Positions 26,073 through 35,067 are shown, counted from the first letter of the stretch. The stretch is 42,308 bases of DNA from an uncultured Eubacteriales bacterium (GCA_902465495.1 CABQND010000009.1:1-42308), one strand, 5' to 3'. The notes: generated by a model not told the origin, from the sequence alone. Made by a program: numbers and translations.

Positions 26073-27604
26073 AAAAGATCGGTGTATTGCTTTGTTTGCT
26101 TGTATTGTTCGGGGTGAGTATGAATTTATATGAAGTAGGGGCAGCGACTCTTCCGACGGAAGATGCAGCGGAGATCGTTCTTGCCGAGGGTGAAACATAT
26201 GCGCCGCAGACGCGGCAGTGGCAGGGAATTCCCGGTGTGGAAGTCACGGACGGCGGCAGAATTTGGGCAACATTTTTTACGGGCGGGGAAAAAGAACCGA
26301 ATTCGGAAAATTATGTCGTTGTATCGTACAGTGATGACGGTGGAGAAGCTTGGCGAGATCCGTTTTTTGTGATTCGACATCCGGCATCGGATGTGCGCAC
26401 GTACGATCCGTCGCTATGGATTGACCCTCTCGGAAGGTTGTGGTGTACGTGGTGTCAGGCGCGCAATGATTATCTTGATCTTAAAACTTGGGCAGTGGTG
26501 ATTGCCGAGCCGGATGCTCCGGTTGCGGAACTGGAAAAAGAGATCGCTTCCGCATCTCCGCGTATGTTGAGCGACGGGGTAAAACTCAACAAATTTCTCG
26601 TGTTGGAAAACGGCGACTGGCTTTACTTCACGGCGGCGACGGTACCGTCTGCGATCACAGTCCATGCATCGGTAAATAACGGTGCAGATTGGACGGTGCG
26701 CAGTACGGTGAGCGGCAACGGGCTGAACGTGACCGAGCCGTGTGCCGTGCAATTGGAAAACGGCGAGATCGTGCTGATGACGCGTATAGAAAAGAATATG
26801 GGAGGCGGTATCGGGCGGTCGGTATCAAAGGATAACGGATATACATGGAGCGAATACGCCTCTGACTTGGGCGCGCCTTTGCGCGGACCGTCCACGCGGT
26901 TTGCATTGTATCGCCTTGAATCTGGAAATTTGCTGTTTGTGAATAACGACAGTGATACGTCCCGCACAAATCTGACGGCGTATTTATCCACGGACGGCGG
27001 GGCGACGTGGGGTTGTTCTCTGCTCTTGGATGAACGCTCGTCGGTGTCCTATCCCGATGTCACGCAGGATAAAGACGGGTTTATTTATGTCATCTATGAT
27101 AAGGGCAGGTATGAAGAAAAAGAAATCCGTATTACAAAATTTACCGAACAGGATATGTTGGACGGATTTATTCATTCGGAAGGGTCTTACGTTCGCATGG
27201 CAGTCAGCGTTTTGGGTGGCACGTCGGACATCACGGCGGTGAATACGCAATTTGAGCGAGAACAGCGTTTCACGACCGAAGCAAAATTGGTGGATATCCG
27301 AGCCTCTTTACCGAAAACGATCGAGGTGACGGCGAGCGACGGAAAAACTTATACGCTGGAAGGTAAATGGAGCGTAGAAAACTTTACCGAAGGCGAAGAG
27401 GGGATGTATCAGTTTGTGTTTTCGGCGGCGGAAGACATGCTGCGTTATAAACTGTATGACGCGCACGCGCTTCTGACTTCGACGGTGATTGTGGAAAAGA
27501 GCGGCGGGTGTTCGTCGGTGCTGGGCGGCGGGAGTGTATGCCTGGGCGCTGGGCTTGCCGCAGCAAGTTTCGTGATATTCAGAAAAAAGGGGGAAAAATT
27601 ATGA
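26069..27604 (+). CDS. Surface-anchored sialidase-like (BNR/Asp-box) protein
   Basis: 511 residues with a GTG start overlapping the preceding stop (GTGA). A signal peptide (KKIGVLLCLLVLFGVSMNLY, cleavage near residue 25) is followed by a six-bladed-propeller-type domain with Asp boxes: SYSDDGGEAW, NNGADW, SKDNGYTW and STDGGATW. The opening RQWQGIPGVEVTDGGRIWAT and YDPSLWIDPLGRLWCTW match the exo-sialidase-like superfamily, in which GH33 members cleave sialic acid, KDN or Kdo. A small beta domain follows (~400-470), then a C-terminal tail GGCSSVLGGG, a hydrophobic helix and FRKKGEKL, which should hold it in the membrane or wall. The substrate is not defined by sequence. Confidence 0.88.
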   Translation: MKKIGVLLCLLVLFGVSMNLYEVGAATLPTEDAAEIVLAEGETYAPQTRQWQGIPGVEVTDGGRIWATFFTGGEKEPNSENYVVVSYSDDGGEAWRDPFFVIRHPASDVRTYDPSLWIDPLGRLWCTWCQARNDYLDLKTWAVVIAEPDAPVAELEKEIASASPRMLSDGVKLNKFLVLENGDWLYFTAATVPSAITVHASVNNGADWTVRSTVSGNGLNVTEPCAVQLENGEIVLMTRIEKNMGGGIGRSVSKDNGYTWSEYASDLGAPLRGPSTRFALYRLESGNLLFVNNDSDTSRTNLTAYLSTDGGATWGCSLLLDERSSVSYPDVTQDKDGFIYVIYDKGRYEEKEIRITKFTEQDMLDGFIHSEGSYVRMAVSVLGGTSDITAVNTQFEREQRFTTEAKLVDIRASLPKTIEVTASDGKTYTLEGKWSVENFTEGEEGMYQFVFSAAEDMLRYKLYDAHALLTSTVIVEKSGGCSSVLGGGSVCLGAGLAAASFVIFRKKGEKL

Positions 27605-30600
27605 TCAGGAGCAAAAAACTCTTTTGGGTGTGCGTTTTGAGCTGTATCTTTGCGGCGTGCCTGCTGTTTGCGGGAATGCGTATAAGTTTTGCGGAGACGA
27701 ACACCGATTACATGGAGCGCATGCAGGATCTCGAATTTACCGAGGTCATTGACGGGGAAGAGGTGACGATCAAGTATCGTTTATATATTCCCGAAAATTA
27801 TGATCCGTCCGAAAGTTATCCGATGATCACGATGCTGCACGGGCACGGCGGACAGGGGGATGACAATACGACCAGTTTGAACGTATTCAAGCCTCTTCTC
27901 ACACGCTTGACGACGTTGGAGCGTCTGGAAACAGATCCCGCGATTCTGTTGGTACCGCAGTGCCGTGCCAATCATAAGTGGGTAAACGTGAATACTTGGA
28001 CAGGTCATTATTCGACGGAAATGTTTGATATTTCCAAAGATTTGCAGGCGGTCGTCGATCTGACCGACGCGATCATGGACGAATATTCGGTGGATGAGAC
28101 CAGGCAGTATGTGACGGGACATTCCATGGGCGGGCTTGCCGTCTGGGATCTGCTCGCACGGTTCCCGGGAAGATACGCGGCGGCGATTCCGATCAGCGGG
28201 GCGGGAAACGATCCGCAGATGGCGAAAAACATGAAAGATGTCAATATCTGGGCTTTCCATGGGGCTTTGGATCCGACGGTGGATATTTCCGTGACGGAAG
28301 ATATGGTCGATGCGCTTCATGCACAGGACGGCAACATTCTGTATACGCGATATGATGAGAGAGATCATTCCATCGGCACGTACGTCTATCAGAACGAGGC
28401 GGATATTTTGGACTTTTTGTTTTGTTCGCGGCAGGGAGAAGCAAATAAATACTTTGCGGAAAAACCGCCCGTGCCCGAGGTGCCTGATGACGTTCTTTCA
28501 CAGCAGTCCTTTACGTTTGTGAACAACGTATCTAAACCCGATTATAACGGCATGCACTATTCAAAGACGGATGCGCTTTCCTGGAATATTCCTTCCGATA
28601 CGGAATTGCGTGTAAACGGCATTCGACTGAATTTTGCACAGCCCGTTTCCGCTTTACAAGAGCAAGCGCTTCGCATCAATATTCATACGGTCGTTCCTGC
28701 AACAGGCAGGGAAGGTTTTTGGTTCGGCATCGGTACGCAGAGTGGAGTTACGGCATATCTCGACAATGCTGATTCCAATACAACAGTTTACCGAACCGTT
28801 GCAGGCACTGCGAAGTTGACCGAAACTAAGACAAACACGACGAACAATAAAGGTATGACGGTATATGTCATCGACAGTACCGACGTTGCAGGGAATAAAA
28901 TGTTTGACGGACAGATTATTATACCTTTATCGCAGTTCAGTGCGGCATCTGCATCCGATTTGGAAGAATTATCCTTTGTCGAGATTTGGACGGATATGAA
29001 GTATTCCAAAAATATTTGGAATTTCGGTGATATCGAGTTGGGCACGACCGACGGAAAGGGTTCATTCACGTATGTTTCGACGCTTTGGACTCCCTTTGAT
29101 GAAGCGGGGAGCACAGCAGATTATGAAGCTCTCGGCACCGATGCGGCGCAACTGGATCTGTACATGGCGCGCGGCGGTGAGTTCTATACGAGCGCGTCAA
29201 ACGCCGAAGCGGCATATTTCGGCTCTTCCTTTACGGGCACGGGCGATTCGGTGTCGCTTGCGGGATACGACGGCATTCTGCTCACGGTCGACAACAGCGC
29301 GTCTTCCGCGGTATGCGGCATTGAGATCTATCTGTACGATTCTTCATTGAGCGCGGCAAATTCTGGTGCGCCTGCGTATGGTTGGCAGAGTAAAAACGGA
29401 CTTGCGTTGTTCTTACCGGATGAGGATTGTGCGGCATATAAAAACTCGTTCTGTACACGATCGAGCTATATTCCTGCAGGATTCAAAGGACAGGTGTTAA
29501 TTTCGTTCACGCTCAATTCGCAAGCGGAATGGGGATGTTTCCAGCCGCGCGAAAAGGCGCCGGCACAGTTCCCTGAAAGCATTTATGACAGCTATCAGAT
29601 TTATCTGAATAATCCTTCGCACAGCGGCATTGTCGTTGAAGGAATAGAACTTATCGCGGATGCGCAGTCCTTTAAGGCCGAAGCGTTTGAGTATACATCG
29701 TCGGTTTCTTTGTCGGCAAATGACGGAGAAACGATCATGGTACAGGGCGTAAAGAATGTTGAAACATTGTTTGAGCTTTGGACAAATAACGAAACGACGA
29801 CGCAGTTTTCCGAGTGCAACACAGCGAACGAAGATATAAAAGGAGGCGCGGCACTCGCGTTTCGTATCCAAAATCTCAATAACGTTCCTTTTATTTTAAG
29901 TATTTCAGCATGGAATACGCGCAGTGATCTGGTGCGACTGGGTGGAAAGATTTCTTCGGCACAGGTGAGTCTGATTACTTCAGACGGGGATACTGTTCCT
30001 CTCACAATGCAGTACGGATATCTCGAAATTCCCGCCTATGCAGACGGTACGATTGTGATTTCGTATACAGGAGGGTTGGATATTACAAAGGCCAGCGGTA
30101 TGACAACTGATTATGAGTTAGGATATCCGGTAAAGGGCGTATATAGACTCTTGTTCAACGCAATAGCTGAAAGTGAAGAAGTTGCGTATATGTTGGGCGA
30201 TATTGCCGTTGTCAATGGAGACGGGACGTACGAACTTATTCAGATCGGCGAGAAGAAGCTGGTTCAAGCGGCGCTGGAAAGCGATACGTATAAAAAAGAT
30301 CGCAACAACATTGTATACAGCGGTACACCTATAAAATTTGCATTGACGGCGACTCCGCACGATAATGCGGATGTGAAAGTATCGTCTGCAGAGGTCCTGT
30401 ATGGCGGCGTTGCGGCGTTTACCGTCAGCGGTTTACAGGAAAATGATTTTGTTCTTGCCGCTTACCTAAACGGTGAAGATGTAACAAAGCTTTTGGTACA
30501 ATCGGACGGTGTTTATACGCTTTCGGTCACAGTAAAAGAAAATATGGAATTTAGCGTTTTGCTTGATTCCGATCCGAAGTATTTCGATGTGACGGTGACG

Positions 30601-31413
30601 GCGGGGGAACACGGAAGTATTTTGCCCGTGCCTTCCGAACCCGTGATGGAAGGACAGAGTGTTACGTTTACTGTAACTCCCGATAGCGGCTATGAGCTTG
30701 TATCCTTTAAAGTCAACAATACGGAAAAGGTCGGTGACGTGGAAAACGGCACGATTGCAATTTTGATCGAGGGTGATACGGTCGTGGAAGCTGTCTTTGG
30801 TGCTAAAACATATGCGATCGATTATGTTTTGGACGGAGGCAAAAACAGTGAGGGAAATCCCGCGGAATACACTGTGGAAAGCGATACGATCGTGCTTTTG
30901 CCAGCGGAAAAGGAACATTACACGTTTGTGGGCTGGTACAGCGGCGAAGAAAAGATCGAGAGCATCGAAGCGGGCTCGGCGGGCGATATTACACTGACAG
31001 CGCGCTGGGAACTCATGCGGTACGAAATCGTGTATGAGTTGAATACCAATCAAGGTACGATACAACCTGCACCGACCGACGCGGAGTATGGTTCGGAAGT
31101 GACATTTACCGTTTCGGCGAAGGAAGGATATAAGGTTTCTGCGGTCACGGTAAACGGAACAGCCGTGCAGCTTACTGAAGGAAAAATGACGCTGACCGTA
31201 ACAGGAGATATGGTGGTTGCAGTCACTTTTGAGAAAGACGAATCATCCAACGGAGACGGCTCTCAGGATCCTTCGGGTGGAGATACGCAGACTCCGCCGA
31301 CAGAAGAAGGCGGATGCGCGAGCAGTATTTCTGTTGGTACCTTTGGAATTGCAATAGGATTGTTTGTTGTCGGCGCATTATTATTGCGTAAAAAGAAAAA
31401 TCAGGAAAAGTGA
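27601..31413 (+). CDS. Secreted esterase with binding modules and InlB-type repeats
   Basis: 1270 residues. ATG at 27601 follows GGGGGAAAAATT; longer upstream frames overlap the sialidase-like gene. The signal peptide ends near SFA-ET (residue 31). Residues ~35-285 form an alpha/beta-hydrolase of the PHB-depolymerase/feruloyl-esterase type, with nucleophile Ser175 in GHSMGG, Asp224 in GALDPTVD and His256 in ERDHSIG, and an oxyanion-type LHGHGGQG. Then come three beta-rich segments resembling those of the 22639 protein (~300-500, ~510-690, ~700-870), a bacterial-repeat domain (VTAGEHGSILPVP), an InlB B-repeat (YVLDGGKNSEGN to FVGWYSGEEK) and a second bacterial repeat. It ends EGGCASSI + hydrophobic helix + LRKKKNQEK. 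It probably removes acyl groups from the glycan at the cell surface. Confidence 0.9.
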   Translation: MIRSKKLFWVCVLSCIFAACLLFAGMRISFAETNTDYMERMQDLEFTEVIDGEEVTIKYRLYIPENYDPSESYPMITMLHGHGGQGDDNTTSLNVFKPLLTRLTTLERLETDPAILLVPQCRANHKWVNVNTWTGHYSTEMFDISKDLQAVVDLTDAIMDEYSVDETRQYVTGHSMGGLAVWDLLARFPGRYAAAIPISGAGNDPQMAKNMKDVNIWAFHGALDPTVDISVTEDMVDALHAQDGNILYTRYDERDHSIGTYVYQNEADILDFLFCSRQGEANKYFAEKPPVPEVPDDVLSQQSFTFVNNVSKPDYNGMHYSKTDALSWNIPSDTELRVNGIRLNFAQPVSALQEQALRINIHTVVPATGREGFWFGIGTQSGVTAYLDNADSNTTVYRTVAGTAKLTETKTNTTNNKGMTVYVIDSTDVAGNKMFDGQIIIPLSQFSAASASDLEELSFVEIWTDMKYSKNIWNFGDIELGTTDGKGSFTYVSTLWTPFDEAGSTADYEALGTDAAQLDLYMARGGEFYTSASNAEAAYFGSSFTGTGDSVSLAGYDGILLTVDNSASSAVCGIEIYLYDSSLSAANSGAPAYGWQSKNGLALFLPDEDCAAYKNSFCTRSSYIPAGFKGQVLISFTLNSQAEWGCFQPREKAPAQFPESIYDSYQIYLNNPSHSGIVVEGIELIADAQSFKAEAFEYTSSVSLSANDGETIMVQGVKNVETLFELWTNNETTTQFSECNTANEDIKGGAALAFRIQNLNNVPFILSISAWNTRSDLVRLGGKISSAQVSLITSDGDTVPLTMQYGYLEIPAYADGTIVISYTGGLDITKASGMTTDYELGYPVKGVYRLLFNAIAESEEVAYMLGDIAVVNGDGTYELIQIGEKKLVQAALESDTYKKDRNNIVYSGTPIKFALTATPHDNADVKVSSAEVLYGGVAAFTVSGLQENDFVLAAYLNGEDVTKLLVQSDGVYTLSVTVKENMEFSVLLDSDPKYFDVTVTAGEHGSILPVPSEPVMEGQSVTFTVTPDSGYELVSFKVNNTEKVGDVENGTIAILIEGDTVVEAVFGAKTYAIDYVLDGGKNSEGNPAEYTVESDTIVLLPAEKEHYTFVGWYSGEEKIESIEAGSAGDITLTARWELMRYEIVYELNTNQGTIQPAPTDAEYGSEVTFTVSAKEGYKVSAVTVNGTAVQLTEGKMTLTVTGDMVVAVTFEKDESSNGDGSQDPSGGDTQTPPTEEGGCASSISVGTFGIAIGLFVVGALLLRKKKNQEK

Positions 31414-31421
31414 GGCAAAAA

Positions 31422-32360
31422 ATGCGGGATCATGAGGTTTTTCCGACGATGATCACGCCGTACAATGCCGACGGCACCGTGGATTACGGTGCCGTCGAAG
31501 CATTGACGGAGTGGTACGCCGAGCAAGGATGTACGGGAATATTTGCGGTCTGTCAATCCAGTGAAAGCGCATTTCTGACGTTGGACGAACGCACGCGGAT
31601 AGCACGGCGTGTCGCGGAGACGGCAAGCGGATTGCGAAAGAAAGGCAAAAAATTGACAATTGTGGCTTCCGGGCATGTTTCGGATTCGGACAAGGAACAA
31701 AAAGAGGAACTTTGCGCGATGGCGCAGACAGGCATCGATGCGCTGATCCTTGTTTCCAACCGTATCGATGCGGAGAATACGTCCGAAGAGAACTGGATCG
31801 AAGGGCTTTATCGCACGTTGGAATGGTTGCCGTCGGGATTGGATTTAGGTGTTTACGAATGCCCGAAACCATACAAACGTTTGATGACAGAAAAAATGTT
31901 ACAGGCTTGTCTTGCGACGGGGCGTTTTCGTTTTATGAAGGACACTTGCTGCGACGCCGATCTGATACGAAAAAGGCTGAATCTTTTGCGCGGCAGTGAT
32001 TTTGCCCTGTACAACGCAAATGCGCAGACGTTGTTGCAGACCTTGCTTGACGGTGCGGCGGGGTATTGCGGCGTTATGGCAAATTTTCACCCCGATCTCT
32101 ATGCTTGGATGTGTGAGCATTTTGAAGATAAAGAGGAAACGGCAAATCTGTTGCAATCGTTTTTTACGGTTTCGGCGTTTACCGAATCGCTTTGCTATCC
32201 CGTGACGGCGAAATATCATCTCAGCGAGTTGAAGGGGATACAGATGCGTTGGGATTCGCGGAGCGCGGATGCATCTTTGCTGAGCGCATATCAAAAAAAT
32301 TGTATTAAAGACATGGAGCGGCTTGCCGCATATTTTCGAGAAAGGTTGAAACAGGCATGA
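31422..32360 (+). CDS. DapA/NanA-family aldolase (class I, Schiff base)
   Basis: 312 residues. ATG at 31422 is used because TGAGG lies 6 bases upstream; a GTG at 31410 would not have this. It is a TIM-barrel aldolase of the dihydrodipicolinate synthase / N-acetylneuraminate lyase superfamily: Schiff-base Lys173 in RFMKDT and Tyr145 in GVYECPKP are 28 residues apart, as in E. coli DapA. The pyruvate-carboxylate loop, usually GTTGE(S), reads CQSSES at 44-49, so the Thr pair is replaced. With no lysine-synthesis genes nearby and sialidase-like genes on both sides, it more likely cleaves a 2-keto-3-deoxy sugar acid than makes dihydrodipicolinate. It is cytoplasmic and overlaps the next gene by 4 bp. 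Confidence 0.9.
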   Translation: MRDHEVFPTMITPYNADGTVDYGAVEALTEWYAEQGCTGIFAVCQSSESAFLTLDERTRIARRVAETASGLRKKGKKLTIVASGHVSDSDKEQKEELCAMAQTGIDALILVSNRIDAENTSEENWIEGLYRTLEWLPSGLDLGVYECPKPYKRLMTEKMLQACLATGRFRFMKDTCCDADLIRKRLNLLRGSDFALYNANAQTLLQTLLDGAAGYCGVMANFHPDLYAWMCEHFEDKEETANLLQSFFTVSAFTESLCYPVTAKYHLSELKGIQMRWDSRSADASLLSAYQKNCIKDMERLAAYFRERLKQA

Positions 32361-33442
32361 TCAACAATCAAAATTTTTCTTTGGAGAGTGCGAAAAGAGT
32401 TGGTACGGGTCCTTACATAATATGGCGGGCAAAGGAGGGGGCTTCTTATGCGCATCATCCCTATCTGTGCTTTTTTAAAGACAAGTATATAGCGATGTTT
32501 TCGCTTGGTAAAAAGAACGAGGATGACCTGGGACAACGTGCGGTCATTTCAATCAGCGAGGATTTCGAACATTGGAGTGAACCGATTGCTCTTTGCGTCA
32601 CACAAAACAAAGACAGTGTCGATACGGCATGCGGATTTTTCGTTCAGGATGATGTATTGTATGCGTTTGTCGGAAGTTATTTTTATGACAAAGCGCACGT
32701 TGAAAACGGAGTCCGAATATTTAAAGATGCGGGACATTGCGGAACGGCGCTGTATATGTTGGAGAGTCTCGACGGTATTCATTTTTCGCCGCCTCGACGC
32801 ACCAACTTGAATATGATCCCGAATATGTCTCCTAAAAAATTACGGGACGGACGGATAATGCTGTGCGGGAATTTTTCAATGCCGTATACAAAAAATGTTG
32901 CCGATGTCTGTGGATGGATGCCGGGCGGACTGGATACTTTGGCGTCTGTTGACGATTCGGAGTCTTTTTACGCCGTGTCTGAGAGGCTTGGGCTGGACAG
33001 TGTCGTGTGTGAATGCGATATCTTTGAACAGGCAGACGGAATTACGGCATTGTTTCGAAGCCAGAAAAAAGAAAAATTCGGTTGGTTATATGCGAGCAGG
33101 AGCGCGGACGGGGTCAATTGGACTTTGCCCCGGAAAACAAATTTTTCCAATGATACTACCAAATTTTCAACGGGAAATCTTACCGATGGGAGAATATATT
33201 GGGTAGGCAATCCTGTTGTTGGAGGCGGACGAAATCCGCTTGTCTTGTCATTGTCTGAAAACGGTGTGGATTTTACTGATCATTTCATTTTGTCTGAAGG
33301 GGCGCGGTCATTAAAGTTTAAGGGCTTTGCGAAAGGAGGTACATATGCTTACCCTTATGCCTTTGAACGGGAAGGAAACTTGTTTGTAGTGTACTCTGTC
33401 AACAAAGAAGATATTGAATGTATTCGGATAGACCTGCATTGA
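32357..33442 (+). CDS. Cytoplasmic sialidase-like beta-propeller enzyme
   Basis: 361 residues with no signal peptide. The sequence GPYIIWRAKEGASYAHHPYL, YIAMFSLGKKNEDDLGQRAV, ISISEDFEHWSEPIAL, MSPKKLRDGRIMLCGNFSMP and LFVVYSVNKEDIECIRI has the strand pattern of the exo-sialidase-like propeller proteins often found in gut glycan loci. The conserved HHPYL and EDDLGQR are typical of one poorly characterised branch. Being intracellular, it would act on imported oligosaccharides, in contrast to the surface propeller proteins at 24897 and 26069. Its ATG overlaps the aldolase stop codon (ATGA), a sign of coupled function. Catalytic residues are not assigned. Confidence 0.82.
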   Translation: MINNQNFSLESAKRVGTGPYIIWRAKEGASYAHHPYLCFFKDKYIAMFSLGKKNEDDLGQRAVISISEDFEHWSEPIALCVTQNKDSVDTACGFFVQDDVLYAFVGSYFYDKAHVENGVRIFKDAGHCGTALYMLESLDGIHFSPPRRTNLNMIPNMSPKKLRDGRIMLCGNFSMPYTKNVADVCGWMPGGLDTLASVDDSESFYAVSERLGLDSVVCECDIFEQADGITALFRSQKKEKFGWLYASRSADGVNWTLPRKTNFSNDTTKFSTGNLTDGRIYWVGNPVVGGGRNPLVLSLSENGVDFTDHFILSEGARSLKFKGFAKGGTYAYPYAFEREGNLFVVYSVNKEDIECIRIDLH

Positions 33443-33459
33443 TTCAATAAGGAGCAAAT

Positions 33460-34050
33460 ATGATCAAGGAAGTAATGCGAGCGGAGAAAGAAGGGATCGA
33501 AAGGATGCTGGAAACGCCGGAAACGGAATATGAAGAGGTAATGCAGGTATTCGAAAACTGCAAGGGCAGGATCGTATTCATGGGCGTAGGCAAGAGCGGG
33601 CACATTGGGAAAAAGCTTGCGGCGACGTTTGCGTCGCTGGGAATACCGTCCATGTTTGTGCATTCGACAGAAGCGATGCACGGGGATCTTGGAATGATCG
33701 GGAAAGAGGATGTGGCGGTGCTGATCTCGAACAGCGGAAACACGGACGAAGTGGTGCAGGACGTGGCGCCGCTCAAACGGAACGGTGTCGTAACGGTAGC
33801 ATTTACGGCTGGAAGAGAAAGCAGGCTTGCGCAGGCATGCGACTATGCGATTTTTTATCCGAAGTTGAAAGAAGCAGACGCATTGGGGCTTGCGCCGACG
33901 GTGTCGTCGACGCTGACGCTGGTGCTGGGGGATGCGATCGCGTGTGAATTGTCGGCGCGGAAAGGATTTACGCGCGAGAATTTTTACGCATATCATCCGA
34001 ACGGCGCACTGGGCGCGGCTCTGAAAAAGGAACAGGAGAGCAAGAAATAA
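33460..34050 (+). CDS. SIS-domain sugar-phosphate isomerase, KpsF/GutQ type
   Basis: 196 residues, a single SIS domain without the CBS pair that E. coli KdsD/GutQ carry. The signatures of D-arabinose-5-phosphate isomerase are present: GVGKSGHIGKKLAATFASLG, HSTEAMHGDLGMI with the catalytic-type histidine, ISNSGNTDEV for phosphate binding, and a C-terminal HPNGALG. Characterised members interconvert ribulose-5-P and arabinose-5-P. No kdsA/kdsB-type Kdo synthesis genes accompany it, so a catabolic direction is more likely here. AAGGAGC precedes the ATG. It is followed after 1 bp by the PfkB kinase. A related phosphohexulose isomerase or a phosphosugar-binding role remains possible. Confidence 0.88.
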   Translation: MIKEVMRAEKEGIERMLETPETEYEEVMQVFENCKGRIVFMGVGKSGHIGKKLAATFASLGIPSMFVHSTEAMHGDLGMIGKEDVAVLISNSGNTDEVVQDVAPLKRNGVVTVAFTAGRESRLAQACDYAIFYPKLKEADALGLAPTVSSTLTLVLGDAIACELSARKGFTRENFYAYHPNGALGAALKKEQESKK

Positions 34051-34051
34051 A

Positions 34052-34987
34052 ATGTCAAAGATCACGGTGGTAGGCTCGTTTGTGATGGACATGGTGGCGC
34101 GGCTGGAAGAATTTCCGAAAGCAGGGCAGACGGTACTGGGTAAGAGTTTAGGGATATACCCCGGAGGGAAAGGAGCGAACCAGGCGGTGGCAGCGCGGCG
34201 TCTCGGCGGGGATGTGGAGATGATCGGGTGCGTAGGGAAGGACGGAAACGGAAAGACGTTTTTAGACTTACTGCGCAGAGAAGGGATTGAATCATCGCAT
34301 ATCAAAGAGAGTGAAGAAGTTCCGACGGCGATCGCGCAGATCCAGATCGATCAAGCGGGAGAAAACAAAATCGTGGTGATCCCCTCGGCGAACCATGCAT
34401 TTACCAAAGAGGATTTGTATGCGGTAAAAGAAGTATTATCGAAAACAAAGCTTGTGGTGATGCAGTTGGAGCTGGAATACGAAGTATCGCTGGAAATACT
34501 GCGAGTATGTAAGGAATTGGAAGTACCGGTGATCTTGAACCCTGCGCCTGCGGTGAAACTTCCGAAGGAGATCTTGGGGTTGGCGACATATGTAACGCCG
34601 AACGAGACGGAATTGGAGATTCTGACGGGACAAAAGACGGAAACGGAAGAGGAGCTGTATTCGGCGGCAGAAGCGCTGTTGGATATGGGAGTGAAGACGG
34701 TGGTGGCGACGCTGGGAAAGCGCGGAGCAATGATCGCGACGGCAGAAAGGAAGCAGATCATAGAAGGTTACCGAGTAAAGGCCGTAGACACGGTAGCTGC
34801 AGGAGACAGCTTCAACGGCGCATTGGCAAAATGCATCGCGGATGGAAAAGACTTGGCGGAAGCGGTGCGGTATGCGAATGCGGTGGGAGCGCTTGCCGTG
34901 ACGAAACAGGGTGCGATCCCGTCTTTGCCGACGGCGGAAGAAGTGGATGAATTTTTATTCCTTGTTCGGGAAAAAATTTCAAATTAA
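34052..34987 (+). CDS. rbsK: Ribokinase-like PfkB sugar kinase
   Basis: 311 residues. This ATP-dependent carbohydrate kinase has the two PfkB signatures: GGKGANQAVAARRLGG near residue 40 and DTVAAGDSFNGALA with the catalytic Asp near 250. VVGSFVMDMVARLEEFPKAG at the N-terminus and LNPAPAVKLP, TPNETELEILTG are close to RbsK. The closest named activity is ribose to ribose-5-phosphate; arabinose phosphorylation is conceivable in view of the adjacent arabinose-5-P isomerase. As the last gene of the operon it might alternatively serve the nucleoside hydrolase by trapping ribose. No transcription terminator is visible right after it. Confidence 0.88.
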   Translation: MSKITVVGSFVMDMVARLEEFPKAGQTVLGKSLGIYPGGKGANQAVAARRLGGDVEMIGCVGKDGNGKTFLDLLRREGIESSHIKESEEVPTAIAQIQIDQAGENKIVVIPSANHAFTKEDLYAVKEVLSKTKLVVMQLELEYEVSLEILRVCKELEVPVILNPAPAVKLPKEILGLATYVTPNETELEILTGQKTETEEELYSAAEALLDMGVKTVVATLGKRGAMIATAERKQIIEGYRVKAVDTVAAGDSFNGALAKCIADGKDLAEAVRYANAVGALAVTKQGAIPSLPTAEEVDEFLFLVREKISN

Positions 34988-35067
34988 AAAATTGGTGGAT
35001 GTTTTAAAAGCTGCAAAGACATTGTGGAAAGTTTGCAAGATTTTTCACGGAACGAGTGCGATTTTGT

